Part shown: positions 46,848-55,536 of the stretch, one piece after another
Position numbering within the stretch: position 1 is the stretch's first letter
Layout of the letters: every line of letters starts with the position of its first letter
Assembly (NCBI RefSeq): GCF_036569345.1
Contig: NZ_DATCQT010000209.1
Coordinates: forward strand, 36,268-100,267
Source: Clostridium_AD sp036569345
Lineage (GTDB): Bacteria; Bacillota; Clostridia; Clostridiales; Clostridiaceae
Length of the DNA: 64,000 bases
Direction: 5' to 3'
Program-made: the position numbers and the translations under genes
The notes under the pieces: generated by a model
Database searches by the model: none
Told to the model about the DNA's origin: nothing
What the model saw: the letters and a program-made list of their open reading frames with translations, nothing else

Positions 46848-47948
46848 TTACATAACTCTTCTTGCTGTTAGGTAATCACTTCTTGTTAATGCTGATATTT
46901 TAACAACATCACCTGTACTAGGCGCATGAATATATGAGTTATTGCCTACATATATACCTACATGATGTGGATCTGAAGATGTACCAAAGAAAATTAAGTC
47001 TCCTGGTTGTAAGTTTTCTCTAGGTACGTATGATCCTACATTTATCTGGGTAAATGTAGTTCTAGGCAATGTAACTCCAAAATGAGCATATACATATTTC
47101 GTAAAGCCAGAACAATCAAAAGTATTTGGGCCATTAGCACCCCATGCATATGGTGTTCCTAGAAAATTACTTGCATAAGCAACTATTGCATTAGAGCTTA
47201 TTGATGTCGATCCTCTAGATGGTGTATACTTTGGTGCATTATTTTGTATTTGTTGTATTTGTTTCATTGTAGCATTTACAGTAGCTTGTCCATCATTAAA
47301 TGTACTAGAAGCTAATTGATTTTGAGTTTTAGCTTTTGCAATTAACACATTTTGTTGTACTTTTTTTGCATTAAGTGCGGTTAATTTATTTTCATTTTCA
47401 ACTTTTAATGCTAGTAAGTTAGTTTTTTCAGTCTCAAGAGCTACCTTTTTATTTTCAACTTCGCTTTTTTTAGCTGTTAATTCTGCAATAATTTTATTAT
47501 CATATTCTACAATTTTCTTAACGTTTTCAACTCTTGAAATAAGATCTTCTATTCCCTTTGAATTAAGCAGAATTTCTACATAACTGTCTACACCATTCAT
47601 ATACATAATTCGCATTCTCTTATTAAATAAGTTTTCTTCTACTTTAATATTATCCTGTGCAACTTGTATATCTTTTACCGTTTGTGTTATTTGCTCTCCA
47701 GTTTCGCCTATTTTTGTTTTTGTGTTGTCTACTTGTTCATATGTTTTTCCTATGTCTGTATCTAATTTTTCAATTGAAATTTCTATATTATCAACACTGT
47801 TTTGTGATTTATTGTAATCGGCCTTTTGCTGTTCAAGTTGTTTTTGTTGAGTGCTAAGTGTACTTGATAATGGGTCTGCCATTACCTGCATACTTAATGT
47901 AGCTACCAATCCAATTGTTACCATTAATGATATTATTCTTTTGCTCAA
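46848..47948 (-). CDS. Secreted NlpC/P60 peptidoglycan endopeptidase with coiled-coil N-terminus (CwlO-like)
   Basis: 366 residues: signal peptide (about 1-24, LMVTIGLVATLSMQVMA), a long coiled coil (about 30-225, with many Gln/Glu/Lys heptads) and a C-terminal NlpC/P60 domain (about 250-366). The catalytic cysteine is in FDCSGFTKYVY, the histidines in DPHHVGIYVG and YIHAPST. Coiled-coil plus NlpC/P60 is the layout of DL-endopeptidases such as CwlO that open the wall for growth, usually activated by FtsEX. TTG start after GGGGGG at good spacing; the next in-frame ATG is 24 bases further in. Monocistronic. Confidence 0.93.
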   Translation of the reverse strand: MSKRIISLMVTIGLVATLSMQVMADPLSSTLSTQQKQLEQQKADYNKSQNSVDNIEISIEKLDTDIGKTYEQVDNTKTKIGETGEQITQTVKDIQVAQDNIKVEENLFNKRMRIMYMNGVDSYVEILLNSKGIEDLISRVENVKKIVEYDNKIIAELTAKKSEVENKKVALETEKTNLLALKVENENKLTALNAKKVQQNVLIAKAKTQNQLASSTFNDGQATVNATMKQIQQIQNNAPKYTPSRGSTSISSNAIVAYASNFLGTPYAWGANGPNTFDCSGFTKYVYAHFGVTLPRTTFTQINVGSYVPRENLQPGDLIFFGTSSDPHHVGIYVGNNSYIHAPSTGDVVKISALTRSDYLTARRVM

Positions 47949-48139
47949 CCCAATTCCCCCCTGTAATTAAAATATAAATATCTATGTATTTCATTCATTA
48001 TTAAATCAACATTTTAAAATCAACATTTTTAGTATAACCTATTCTATGTCAAATCTCAATGAAAACATAATATAAATTGTAAATTATTTCACATTTTGTT
48101 TTGATTCTCACAATAATTTTCTTAAGATTTATACTATAT

Positions 48140-48982
48140 TTATATGTTCAATGAATATTTGTATATCTCTGATTTAGGTTTATTTCTATCCTTTGCGACC
48201 TTTTTCATTGCATCTTTTTTATTTATTCCTTCGTCCATATATCTCCTTATGTGCTCCTCTATAGTTAATGAATCCCATTTAGCTCTTTCATCCTTATCTA
48301 TAGCTTCCTTACTCTTACCTTCGATTACTAATACATATTCTCCCCTTGGTGAGTTTTGTTTATAATATTCAATAGCCTCTTCTAAAGTAAGCCTAATTAT
48401 TTCTTCATAAAGTTTCGTAAGTTCTCTACACATTGATATTTTTCTATTCCCAATATTTTCATATAGAAATTCTAGTGTGTTTAGAAGTCTGTGAGGAGCT
48501 TCATAGAAAATTAAAGTTTCGCTCCTATCTATTAAGTCATCAATAATAGGCTTTCTATCTTTGTTTTCCCTTGGCATAAAACCTCTAAATATAAATTTGG
48601 TAGTATCAAGACCTGAATACACAAGTGCCGTTGTAATTGCAGTGGCTCCAGGTAGAACCACAAATTCTACGCTTTGCTCTATACATTTTGAAACTATCAC
48701 ACTTCCCGGGTCTGATATTCCAGGCGAGCCTGCATCACTGATTATGGCTATATTTTTACCTTCTTTTACTTGATCAATTATATTTTGACTTCTTCCTTGT
48801 TCATTATGCATATGGTAACTTATAAGCGTTTTTCTAATATTAAAATGACTCAAGAGTTTTAAGCTTTGCCTTGTGTCTTCTGCCGCTATAATATCTACAC
48901 TTTGTAAAACTTCTAATGCTCTAAGCGTAATATCCTTTAAATTCCCTATAGGGGTTGGAACTAAGTATAATTTCCCTGCCAT
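48140..48982 (-). CDS. rsmI: 16S rRNA (cytidine1402-2'-O)-methyltransferase
   Basis: 280 residues of the tetrapyrrole-methylase fold: LYLVPTPIGNLKDITLRAL, AAEDTRQSLKLL, the SAM-binding SDAGSPGISDPG and LPGATAITTALVYSGL. Methylates C1402 of 16S rRNA near the P site. Good SD before ATG. It follows trmN6-like by 55 bases, the same pair as yabB-yabC in Bacillus. Confidence 0.97.
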   Translation of the reverse strand: MAGKLYLVPTPIGNLKDITLRALEVLQSVDIIAAEDTRQSLKLLSHFNIRKTLISYHMHNEQGRSQNIIDQVKEGKNIAIISDAGSPGISDPGSVIVSKCIEQSVEFVVLPGATAITTALVYSGLDTTKFIFRGFMPRENKDRKPIIDDLIDRSETLIFYEAPHRLLNTLEFLYENIGNRKISMCRELTKLYEEIIRLTLEEAIEYYKQNSPRGEYVLVIEGKSKEAIDKDERAKWDSLTIEEHIRRYMDEGINKKDAMKKVAKDRNKPKSEIYKYSLNI

Positions 48983-49037
48983 TCTTATCTCCCTTTATCA
49001 TAATATTTACATTTCTTTATCTTATTTAATTTATTTG

Positions 49038-49784
49038 CTATTCTATTATATCTGAATTATACATATCATTAATTTCCTGAGTGTACCCGCCATCCTCATT
49101 ATGAACATAAAGTGGTGGATCCCATTTTAAAAAGCTCCCTCCATCTCGCTGGCCTTCGATGAGTACGATATTAGGTGCCTTATTTACGCTTGGGTGCACC
49201 ATTCTTATACGTTTAGGCTCAATTCTATGTTTTCTCATAGTGCATAACACATCAGCTAATCTATCTGGTCTATGTACCATGTATAATCTTCCACTATCAC
49301 GAAGTAGAACTCTACATGCGATAATTACGTCTTCTAATGTACAGCAAATCTCATGCCTTGCAATTGCATTTTTATCATTTAAACTTATTAATCCTGAATT
49401 ATGAAGTTTATAAGGTGGATTAACTGTAACAATATCTACTTTTGGAATACTTTTAATAAGTTCTAGATCCTTTAAGTCCCCACTTATAAAATTAATTTTA
49501 TCTTGTAGATTATTGAACTTTACGGATCGATTCGCCATTTCAACAAGTTCTTCTTGAATCTCTACCCCAATTAGACTACTTGCATTTGTTTTACCTGCCA
49601 ATATGAAAGGGATTATACCCGTACCTGTACATAAATCAACAATTTTAGAATTTTTTCTTACTTTAGCAAAATTAGCAAGTAAAACAGCATCCACACCAAA
49701 TCTAAAAGCATGTTTTTTTTGAATAACATGAATGCCATTTAGTTGAAGATCATCTAAAGTTTCATCATTTCTTAAAAAATCCAT
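49038..49784 (-). CDS. tRNA (adenine-N6)-methyltransferase, TrmN6/YabB family
   Basis: 248 residues with SAM site VDLCTGTGIIPFILAG, the NPPY motif (VTVNPPYKLHN) and conserved YMVHRPDRLADVL. Relatives methylate A37 in tRNA-Val in enterobacteria; the exact target here is unproven. First gene of the trmN6-rsmI pair. The Bacillus gene order around it (ricT, yabA, yabB, yabC) is broken here by an accessory block. Confidence 0.88.
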   Translation of the reverse strand: MDFLRNDETLDDLQLNGIHVIQKKHAFRFGVDAVLLANFAKVRKNSKIVDLCTGTGIIPFILAGKTNASSLIGVEIQEELVEMANRSVKFNNLQDKINFISGDLKDLELIKSIPKVDIVTVNPPYKLHNSGLISLNDKNAIARHEICCTLEDVIIACRVLLRDSGRLYMVHRPDRLADVLCTMRKHRIEPKRIRMVHPSVNKAPNIVLIEGQRDGGSFLKWDPPLYVHNEDGGYTQEINDMYNSDIIE

Positions 49785-50020
49785 TATTATCTCCTTACTA
49801 TGAAATTTATTTTCACTATATTTCTAACAATAAAAGAAGTATACCTCAATTTTTATAAAAATCATAATTTTACTATAGTAATATAAGTTTTTATTGTTTT
49901 TTATTAGGCTTAAATTGATTTTTTCATTAGTAATAAACTAATTAATTAGAAAACTACTATTAGTAAACATTGTTGAATATATATTATATTATATAATAAT
50001 CGATTATAATGAGGTTAAAA

Positions 50021-50677
50021 ATGCAATTAATATTATACCCTTTTAAAAATATAGTTTTTAATAAAAATTCTGTGTTATTAGATGCATCTTTCTTGCTCAG
50101 CTTAATATATGATGATGATATAAAACATAGTGATTGTTTATCATGCTTAAAGAAACTTTCTGAAGGAAATTGCGACTTTTACACCACCAGTATTATATCT
50201 GCTGAAGTTTTGAATAAAATACTTTACAAATTATTTATTAGTGATATTCAATGTAAAATTAGTAATAATAGCCCCTATAACTCAAACGACAATATTAGAA
50301 CTATAACCAATAGCTTTAGCAGACATGATACAAAAATATTAAAAGAAAAGAGAAAAGACAGACTTATTCATATTCCATATAAAAGGTATTTTGATAATAT
50401 TTCTAAGAATTCTATAAAAAGAAGTTTGCTTAATATCTATTATAGTAAGTCAGTTGAAATAATATCAGAACTGGAAAAAATTATAAATATAAAATATCTT
50501 AATATTTCTGAGGAATGTATCTCTCTAGTTAAAACCTTTATGTGTGAGAGTTTATTATCTGTGAATGATGCCTTTCACATAGCTTCTGCTCAGCACAATA
50601 ATATAGATTTTTTACTTACTTTAGATGGTGACTTTATCTTTGCCGAAAGCAGTGAGATGAAAATACTTAAGATTTAA
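50021..50677 (+). CDS. PIN-domain protein with a long central insert
   Basis: About 218 residues (numbers counted from an in-frame ATG at 50009). The PIN acidic residues are recognisable: D25 in VLLDASFLLS, E66 in IISAEVLNK, D187 in SVNDAFHIASAQ and D206/D208 in LTLDGDF. A basic insert of about 85 residues (75-160, with KEKRKDRLIHIPYKRYF) separates the halves, which is unusual for the 130-residue toxin-type PIN. No antitoxin is adjacent. The start at 50021 is preferred because AATGAGG is 6 bases upstream. It stands alone and convergent with the LysM gene. Could be an RNase of RNA decay rather than a toxin. Confidence 0.75.
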   Translation: MQLILYPFKNIVFNKNSVLLDASFLLSLIYDDDIKHSDCLSCLKKLSEGNCDFYTTSIISAEVLNKILYKLFISDIQCKISNNSPYNSNDNIRTITNSFSRHDTKILKEKRKDRLIHIPYKRYFDNISKNSIKRSLLNIYYSKSVEIISELEKIINIKYLNISEECISLVKTFMCESLLSVNDAFHIASAQHNNIDFLLTLDGDFIFAESSEMKILKI

Positions 50678-50680
50678 ATA

Positions 50681-50723
50681 AAAAGAAGTGTATTTTGATT
50701 TTCTCAAAATACACTTCTTTTTT
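50681..50723. terminator. Bidirectional terminator between PIN and LysM genes
   Basis: AAAAGAAGTGTATTTTGA with complement around a 4-6-nt loop, T6 on the + strand, A-run on the other. Confidence 0.92.
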
Positions 50724-50730
50724 AAAGCTA

Positions 50731-51342
50731 TTATTTGGGAATATTAATAACTGATCCAATCTTGATAGCATTCTCATCTGTAATATTATTTGTTTGTTTT
50801 AGCATGTCTATCGCTTGTTTTACATTATATGAAGACATATTATTTTTAGCAATTGAAGTTAATGTATCTTGTTTTTTAACAGTATATTCAATATTACTTG
50901 TTTGCGCAACTGTTGCCTTTGATGTTTGTATTGCCTTTTCATAAGGTATTACTATCTTTTGGTCCTTTGTAATCTTATATGAGTCATTCATACTATTTCT
51001 ATTTTTAATGAATTCAACGATTTCACTTTGATCATGATTAGGCATATACGTTTTTACTATACTAAACACTGTGTCATTCTCTTTAACAGTATATACTCCA
51101 ACATTAGTTTTATCATCTATATAGGTAGCATCCATTTCATTACTACTAACCCCTTGAATATCTTCATTTGAAACGCCATTGCTCTGAATCGCTGTTGAAT
51201 TATCGCTTTGTACTACACTATCATTCTGCGATTTTACACTAGCAACATTTTCCTGTCCTCCAATAAACCTTACTGCGAAAAACACACCTAAAATTACTAC
51301 AGCAATCGTAGATATACTAATTATTCCTTTTTTTAAATTCAT
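50731..51342 (-). CDS. Membrane-anchored protein with two LysM domains
   Basis: About 203 residues: membrane anchor (about 5-28 of the chosen start, ISTIAVVILGVFFAVRFIGG), a Ser/Gln/Asn-rich linker, then two LysM modules (VYTVKENDTVFSIVKTYM and EYTVKKQDTLTSIAKNNM, each ending IVIP/VINIP). LysM binds peptidoglycan or chitin-like glycan. No catalytic domain. The ATG at 51342 is preferred because GGGG lies 8 bases upstream; the in-frame ATG at 51360 overlaps that SD. Probably a wall-binding or envelope-tethering protein; partner unknown. Confidence 0.87.
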   Translation of the reverse strand: MNLKKGIISISTIAVVILGVFFAVRFIGGQENVASVKSQNDSVVQSDNSTAIQSNGVSNEDIQGVSSNEMDATYIDDKTNVGVYTVKENDTVFSIVKTYMPNHDQSEIVEFIKNRNSMNDSYKITKDQKIVIPYEKAIQTSKATVAQTSNIEYTVKKQDTLTSIAKNNMSSYNVKQAIDMLKQTNNITDENAIKIGSVINIPK

Positions 51343-51507
51343 ATTTAAAACCCCTTTCATATTTATTAGTTAATGATTTACATTTGAATTATTGACATAA
51401 TTTAGAAATCTCATACAAGTAATATACTTTTCATCATTTTAAAATAAGCTTATTAATATTAGCCCAAAATTTGTTCACGTATTTAACCCCACCTTAAATA
51501 AAAAAAT

Positions 51508-51542
51508 TAGGCTGTTAACCTTGAATTTAAGTTAACAGCCTA
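51508..51542 (-). terminator. Terminator after the YkuS-like gene
   Basis: TAGGCTGTTAAC and GTTAACAGCCTA around an 11-nt loop, then ATTTTTTT on the minus strand. Confidence 0.88.
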
Positions 51543-51566
51543 CATATATTAATGTTTTAATTTCTT

Positions 51567-51824
51567 TTACAGATTATTTTTTTCTATTCGCATCTTTACT
51601 TCTTCTAATGTCATTCCAGTTGCATTAATAATTGGGGTAGTTGATATTATTTCCTCTACACCCATAATGTCTTGATTTTCACCTGTAACAATAACAGCAT
51701 CATACCTATTTAAAAAATTACCTGCATTTTTTTTTCTGTTATCAAATTCTTTGACTGTATATCCTTCGTTGCTTAAATAATCTATAACTGGATTTAACCC
51801 TTTTTGGACCGCTATTTTTTTCAT
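51567..51824 (-). CDS. YkuS / UPF0180 family protein
   Basis: 85 residues. Start MKKIAVQKGLNPVIDYLSNE and the run DAVIVTGENQDIMGVE match the UPF0180 (YkuS) pattern. Function of the family is not established. Strong SD AGGAGG before ATG. Monocistronic, on the opposite strand to the exporter operon that follows. Confidence 0.87.
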   Translation of the reverse strand: MKKIAVQKGLNPVIDYLSNEGYTVKEFDNRKKNAGNFLNRYDAVIVTGENQDIMGVEEIISTTPIINATGMTLEEVKMRIEKNNL

Positions 51825-52021
51825 ATTTTACGCCTCCTTTTAAAATTATTATCTCCAATTTTAAAAAGTGTATTCAAATGACGTCATTTATACTTATTAT
51901 ATTAAAGGAATATGAAATTACATATTATTAACATATTTATAATATATTTCCACTAAAATTTCAGGTTACAATTACATTATTAAATAAAACACAATAAAAA
52001 CTACAATACTGGAGGTAAATA

Positions 52022-53296
52022 ATGAAAAGTAAAATGACCAAAGCAATAATAACAGGTGTAGTTGTAATCGTAATTACTACTGGTGGTTATGCAGTTTATA
52101 ATAAAATTTTCAAGAAAACTGTAGCAGTTACTGCAACTAAATTTTCTTCTTCAATAGTTAAAACTATGAGTATATCAAAGACTATACAAGGTACAGGAGC
52201 AGCTTATGTTGGTACAAGTTCCAATGTTGCACCTAATAATAATGGTACTATATCAGGTTTAACTGTCAAAGTTGGAGATACTGTAACCGCGACGCAAAAA
52301 CTTTTTGTTTGTACAGGTTCTGCTCTTACAAATGCCGTAACTGCTGCAACAGAAAAATTGGCAAAAGCAAATTCACAACTTGCAACTAATGAAACCACTC
52401 TCACTACGGCAAATTCACAACTTGCAACTGATCAAAGTGCTTCTAAAGTTGATTCAAATAAATTATCATCTGATGAAAAGACGATAAGTGATGCTACCAG
52501 TAAATTATCGGATGATACAGAAACAGTCAGTGATGCCACTACTGAACTAACAAATGCAAAGGCTGCAGTTGCCAGTATGACTGTACACTCACCTATAGGT
52601 GGTCTTGTAACCACTGTGGTTAGTTCTAACGGTTCTACAGGTAAAAGTAGTGAAAGTTCACTTACAATATCAGATATGAACACAATGAAAGTTAAGGTAG
52701 CTGTAGATGAATTAGATATTACATCTGTGGCAGTAGGCCAGAAAGCCACCATTAAATTTGATGCTTTAGCAGATAAAACTTTTACAGGAACTGTTGAATC
52801 AGCAGCACAGTCAGGTACTGCTACCAATAATATTACAACATATGATGTAGTTGTAAGTGTTAGTTCTCCAAAAGGAATAAGACTTGGTATGAATGCCAAT
52901 GTCACTATCGCAATACAAAGTAAAGAAAACGCAATTGTAATACCGTCAGAAGCTTTAATTGAAAGTAATAGCAAAAAATACGTAAGAGTTGAGGCTACTA
53001 CATCTTCTGATAGCGAAGTAAAAAATAACACCTCCGAAGCTCAGTCAAATAGTAAACTAGTCGAGATTACGACAGGTATAGAAACTGAAGACTACATCGA
53101 AGTTACAAAAGGTGTTACAGAAGGTCAAGCGTTAATAGTTCAATTACCAACAAGTAGTAGCAGTACTACTCAAGGTGGAATGGGCGGCATGGGTAGCGGT
53201 GGTGTACGTCCAAGTGGTGGTCAAATGTCAAATGGTGGTGCTCAAGCAGGCGGTAACAATAGCGGTTCTAGTTCTAAATCAACAACTACTAAATAA
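52022..53296 (+). CDS. Membrane fusion (HlyD/MacA-like) subunit of an ABC exporter
   Basis: 424 residues: N-terminal membrane anchor (about 7-27), a lipoyl-like half motif (NNNGTISGLTVKVGDTVTA), a helical hairpin (about 95-175) with the repeated ANSQLATNE / ANSQLATDQ unit, the second half motif (TVHSPIGGLVTTVV) and beta-barrel part, and a Gly/Ser-rich tail from about residue 385 (QGGMGGMGSGG to SSSKSTTTK). It is the first gene of a three-gene exporter with the MacB-like ATPase and permease. Gram-positive MacAB-like systems often export peptides or antibiotics; substrate unknown. Confidence 0.92.
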   Translation: MKSKMTKAIITGVVVIVITTGGYAVYNKIFKKTVAVTATKFSSSIVKTMSISKTIQGTGAAYVGTSSNVAPNNNGTISGLTVKVGDTVTATQKLFVCTGSALTNAVTAATEKLAKANSQLATNETTLTTANSQLATDQSASKVDSNKLSSDEKTISDATSKLSDDTETVSDATTELTNAKAAVASMTVHSPIGGLVTTVVSSNGSTGKSSESSLTISDMNTMKVKVAVDELDITSVAVGQKATIKFDALADKTFTGTVESAAQSGTATNNITTYDVVVSVSSPKGIRLGMNANVTIAIQSKENAIVIPSEALIESNSKKYVRVEATTSSDSEVKNNTSEAQSNSKLVEITTGIETEDYIEVTKGVTEGQALIVQLPTSSSSTTQGGMGGMGSGGVRPSGGQMSNGGAQAGGNNSGSSSKSTTTK

Positions 53297-53325
53297 TAGG
53301 ACTTATAATACAGGAGGATAGGTGT

Positions 53326-54042
53326 ATGTCACAAATTTTAAAAAATAAAAACTTAATTGAGATAAGTAATGTAGAAAAAGTATATCGGATGGGTAATGGT
53401 AGTTTTAAAGCTATAGAAAATGTAAATTTGACAATATCTACAGGTGAATACGTAGCAATTGTTGGGCCCTCAGGTGCAGGTAAATCCACGCTTATGAACA
53501 TTGTTGGTTGCCTAGACAATGCATCTTCCGGAGAATATTTTTTAGACGGGGAAAACACAAAATGTAGTGACAACAAGCTTGCAGAAATAAGAAATAAAAA
53601 AATCGGTTTTATTTTCCAAAACTATAATCTGATTACTAAGTTGAGTATATTGGATAACGTCTCATTGCCATTGTTGTATTTAGGCTATACAAATAAGGCC
53701 GCAAAAGAAAAGGCAAAATCTCAACTCACGAAATTAGGATTAGGATCCCATATAAAACATAAACCAACTGAATTATCTGGTGGACAAATGCAGAGAGTTG
53801 CAATCGCTAGAGCTTTGGTTACAGAACCTCAAATTATATTAGCGGATGAGCCAACAGGTGCTCTTGACAGTAAAGCTGGAGCTGAGGTACTTAGAATTCT
53901 ACAGGATTTAAATAATGAAGGAAATACAATTGTAATAATTACTCATGATAGAGATATAGCTTCCCATGCAAAACGGATGATTACAGTTAAAGATGGTCAT
54001 ATTACCTCCGATGAAATGAATTATAAAGAGGTGACTGCATGA
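53326..54042 (+). CDS. ABC transporter ATP-binding protein, MacB/LolD type
   Basis: 238 residues with Walker A (GPSGAGKSTLMN), LSGGQMQRVAIARAL, Walker B (IILADEPTGALDSK) and H-loop (VIITHDRD). 29 bases after the membrane fusion gene and overlapping the permease by 4 bases. SD AGGAGGA before ATG. Energises the exporter. Confidence 0.96.
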   Translation: MSQILKNKNLIEISNVEKVYRMGNGSFKAIENVNLTISTGEYVAIVGPSGAGKSTLMNIVGCLDNASSGEYFLDGENTKCSDNKLAEIRNKKIGFIFQNYNLITKLSILDNVSLPLLYLGYTNKAAKEKAKSQLTKLGLGSHIKHKPTELSGGQMQRVAIARALVTEPQIILADEPTGALDSKAGAEVLRILQDLNNEGNTIVIITHDRDIASHAKRMITVKDGHITSDEMNYKEVTA

Positions 54043-55229
54043 GAATATCACAACTATTTAAAATAGCACTTTATTCAGTTTGGACTAACAAAATACGTTC
54101 ATTTCTTACAATGCTTGGGATTATTATCGGTATATCTTCCGTAATTATTCTTGTTGGTATCGGTAAAGGCACCGAAAAGGAAATTAGTGATCAAATAAGT
54201 AGTTTAGGAACCAACCTTATAACAGTTTCTCTATCGAAAACTGCTTCTATTGATGATGTCGACTTAAAAGAACTTGAATCTAAACCAGGCATTAAAGCAA
54301 TATCACCTCAAATTTCATCAAGTAATGTAAATGTAAAAGCTGGGAGTAAATCTAGTACCACATCAATAGAGGCATCAAATGAGAGCTATGCAGAAGTAAA
54401 AAGTTATACGGTAAGTTCTGGTAGGTTTATAACTGACAGAGATGTTAAAAATAGATATAATGTACTTGTAATCGGAACTGAAACAGCAAACAATATTTTC
54501 GGGACCACAAATGTTGTTGGTGAGACAATGTATGTTAGCGGTATTCAGTTTAAAATAATAGGAGTTCTTACCTCAGCAGGAACATCAACAACTGGTAGCG
54601 GTGATGATAAGATAATCCTTCCAATAACAACCGCACAAAGGCTACTTAAGACCTCTACTATAAGTACTTATTATATTGAGTCTAAAAGCCAAGCAGAAGT
54701 AGATACAGCTATGTCTTATTTAAAAATGTTTCTAAATAAAAAGTATGGACTTAATAATTTAGCCATTAGCACAACTACGGATACTTATTATAGGGTGCTA
54801 AGTCAAACAAGCTTACTTACTACAGCTACTTCAACCACTAAAAGTATGAGTAACATGTTAAGTGGAGTTGCAACTATATCTCTTTTAGTTGGTGGAATTG
54901 GTATTATGAACATAATGCTTGTATCAGTAATAGAAAGAACTAAAGAAATAGGAACAAGGAAAGCAATTGGAGCAAAAAGAAGAACTATACTAACTCAGTT
55001 TTTAATTGAAGCAGCAATTGTAAGTGGTCTTGGTGGTCTTTTAGGTGTATTGTTCGGCTATGCTGGTGCCTATATTGGCAAAACATTCTTTGCCACATCT
55101 ATTATAATAGCAAACAACGTAGTAATTAGTGCTTTTGCATTTTCAGTTGTTATAGGCTTAGCTTTTGGAATTTATCCTGCGGATAAAGCATCAAAATTGA
55201 ATCCAATAGAAGCATTAAGATATGAATAA
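54039..55229 (+). CDS. MacB-like ABC permease (FtsX domain)
   Basis: 396 residues with four membrane segments: one near residue 20-45 followed by a large extracytoplasmic MacB_PCD domain, and three at about 275-390. The conserved IMLVSVIERTKEIGTRKAIGA is present. Starts ATGA overlapping the ATPase stop. Completes the MacAB-like exporter with the two genes before it. Confidence 0.95.
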   Translation: MRISQLFKIALYSVWTNKIRSFLTMLGIIIGISSVIILVGIGKGTEKEISDQISSLGTNLITVSLSKTASIDDVDLKELESKPGIKAISPQISSSNVNVKAGSKSSTTSIEASNESYAEVKSYTVSSGRFITDRDVKNRYNVLVIGTETANNIFGTTNVVGETMYVSGIQFKIIGVLTSAGTSTTGSGDDKIILPITTAQRLLKTSTISTYYIESKSQAEVDTAMSYLKMFLNKKYGLNNLAISTTTDTYYRVLSQTSLLTTATSTTKSMSNMLSGVATISLLVGGIGIMNIMLVSVIERTKEIGTRKAIGAKRRTILTQFLIEAAIVSGLGGLLGVLFGYAGAYIGKTFFATSIIIANNVVISAFAFSVVIGLAFGIYPADKASKLNPIEALRYE

Positions 55230-55260
55230 CAAAAGTGGATTCCTCGGAATCCACTTTTGT
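55229..55260 (+). terminator. Terminator after the MacAB-like operon
   Basis: 15-bp stem ACAAAAGTGGATTCC and complement with a 2-nt centre (a tight loop), followed by a short T-rich end. The stem starts at the stop codon. Confidence 0.8.
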
Positions 55261-55321
55261 GTATAGAAAATAAAAAGCCTTTAAGGGTGCATCTTCCTTT
55301 TTTATATAATTATATATAATT

Positions 55322-55525
55322 CTATATAACTGTGTACCCAGCATCTTCAATTGATTCAATTAAATTATCCAAAGAAACGAAATAATCATCATATATTATT
55401 TCTATTTCTTTACTAGCACTAATTATTTGGCAGGCAATTACTCCATGATTATTTGATATTGCTGTATTAATGTTACTAATATCCTTGGAAGTATTCATAT
55501 TGCATACTTTTATAACTGACTTCAT
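55322..55525 (-). CDS. Heavy-metal-associated (HMA)-like domain protein lacking CxxC
   Basis: 67 residues of the beta-alpha-beta-beta-alpha-beta HMA pattern (VIKVCNMNTSKDISNINTAI, EIEIIYDDYFVSLDNLIESI, EDAGYTVI). The usual metal-binding GMTCxxC is replaced by NMNTSKD, so classic copper binding is unlikely; one cysteine lies four residues earlier (VCNM). It could bind another ligand or be a stand-alone adaptor. It precedes ricT by 11 bases downstream on the same strand but comes after it in order, so it may read from the ricT transcript. Good SD (AGGAGG). Confidence 0.7.
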   Translation of the reverse strand: MKSVIKVCNMNTSKDISNINTAISNNHGVIACQIISASKEIEIIYDDYFVSLDNLIESIEDAGYTVI

Positions 55526-55536
55526 AATTAGCCTCC

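Noticed and set aside
52432..53031. 199-residue minus-strand ORF inside the membrane fusion gene
   Set aside because: Mirror of the repetitive Ser/Thr-rich coding frame; no SD and no family match.
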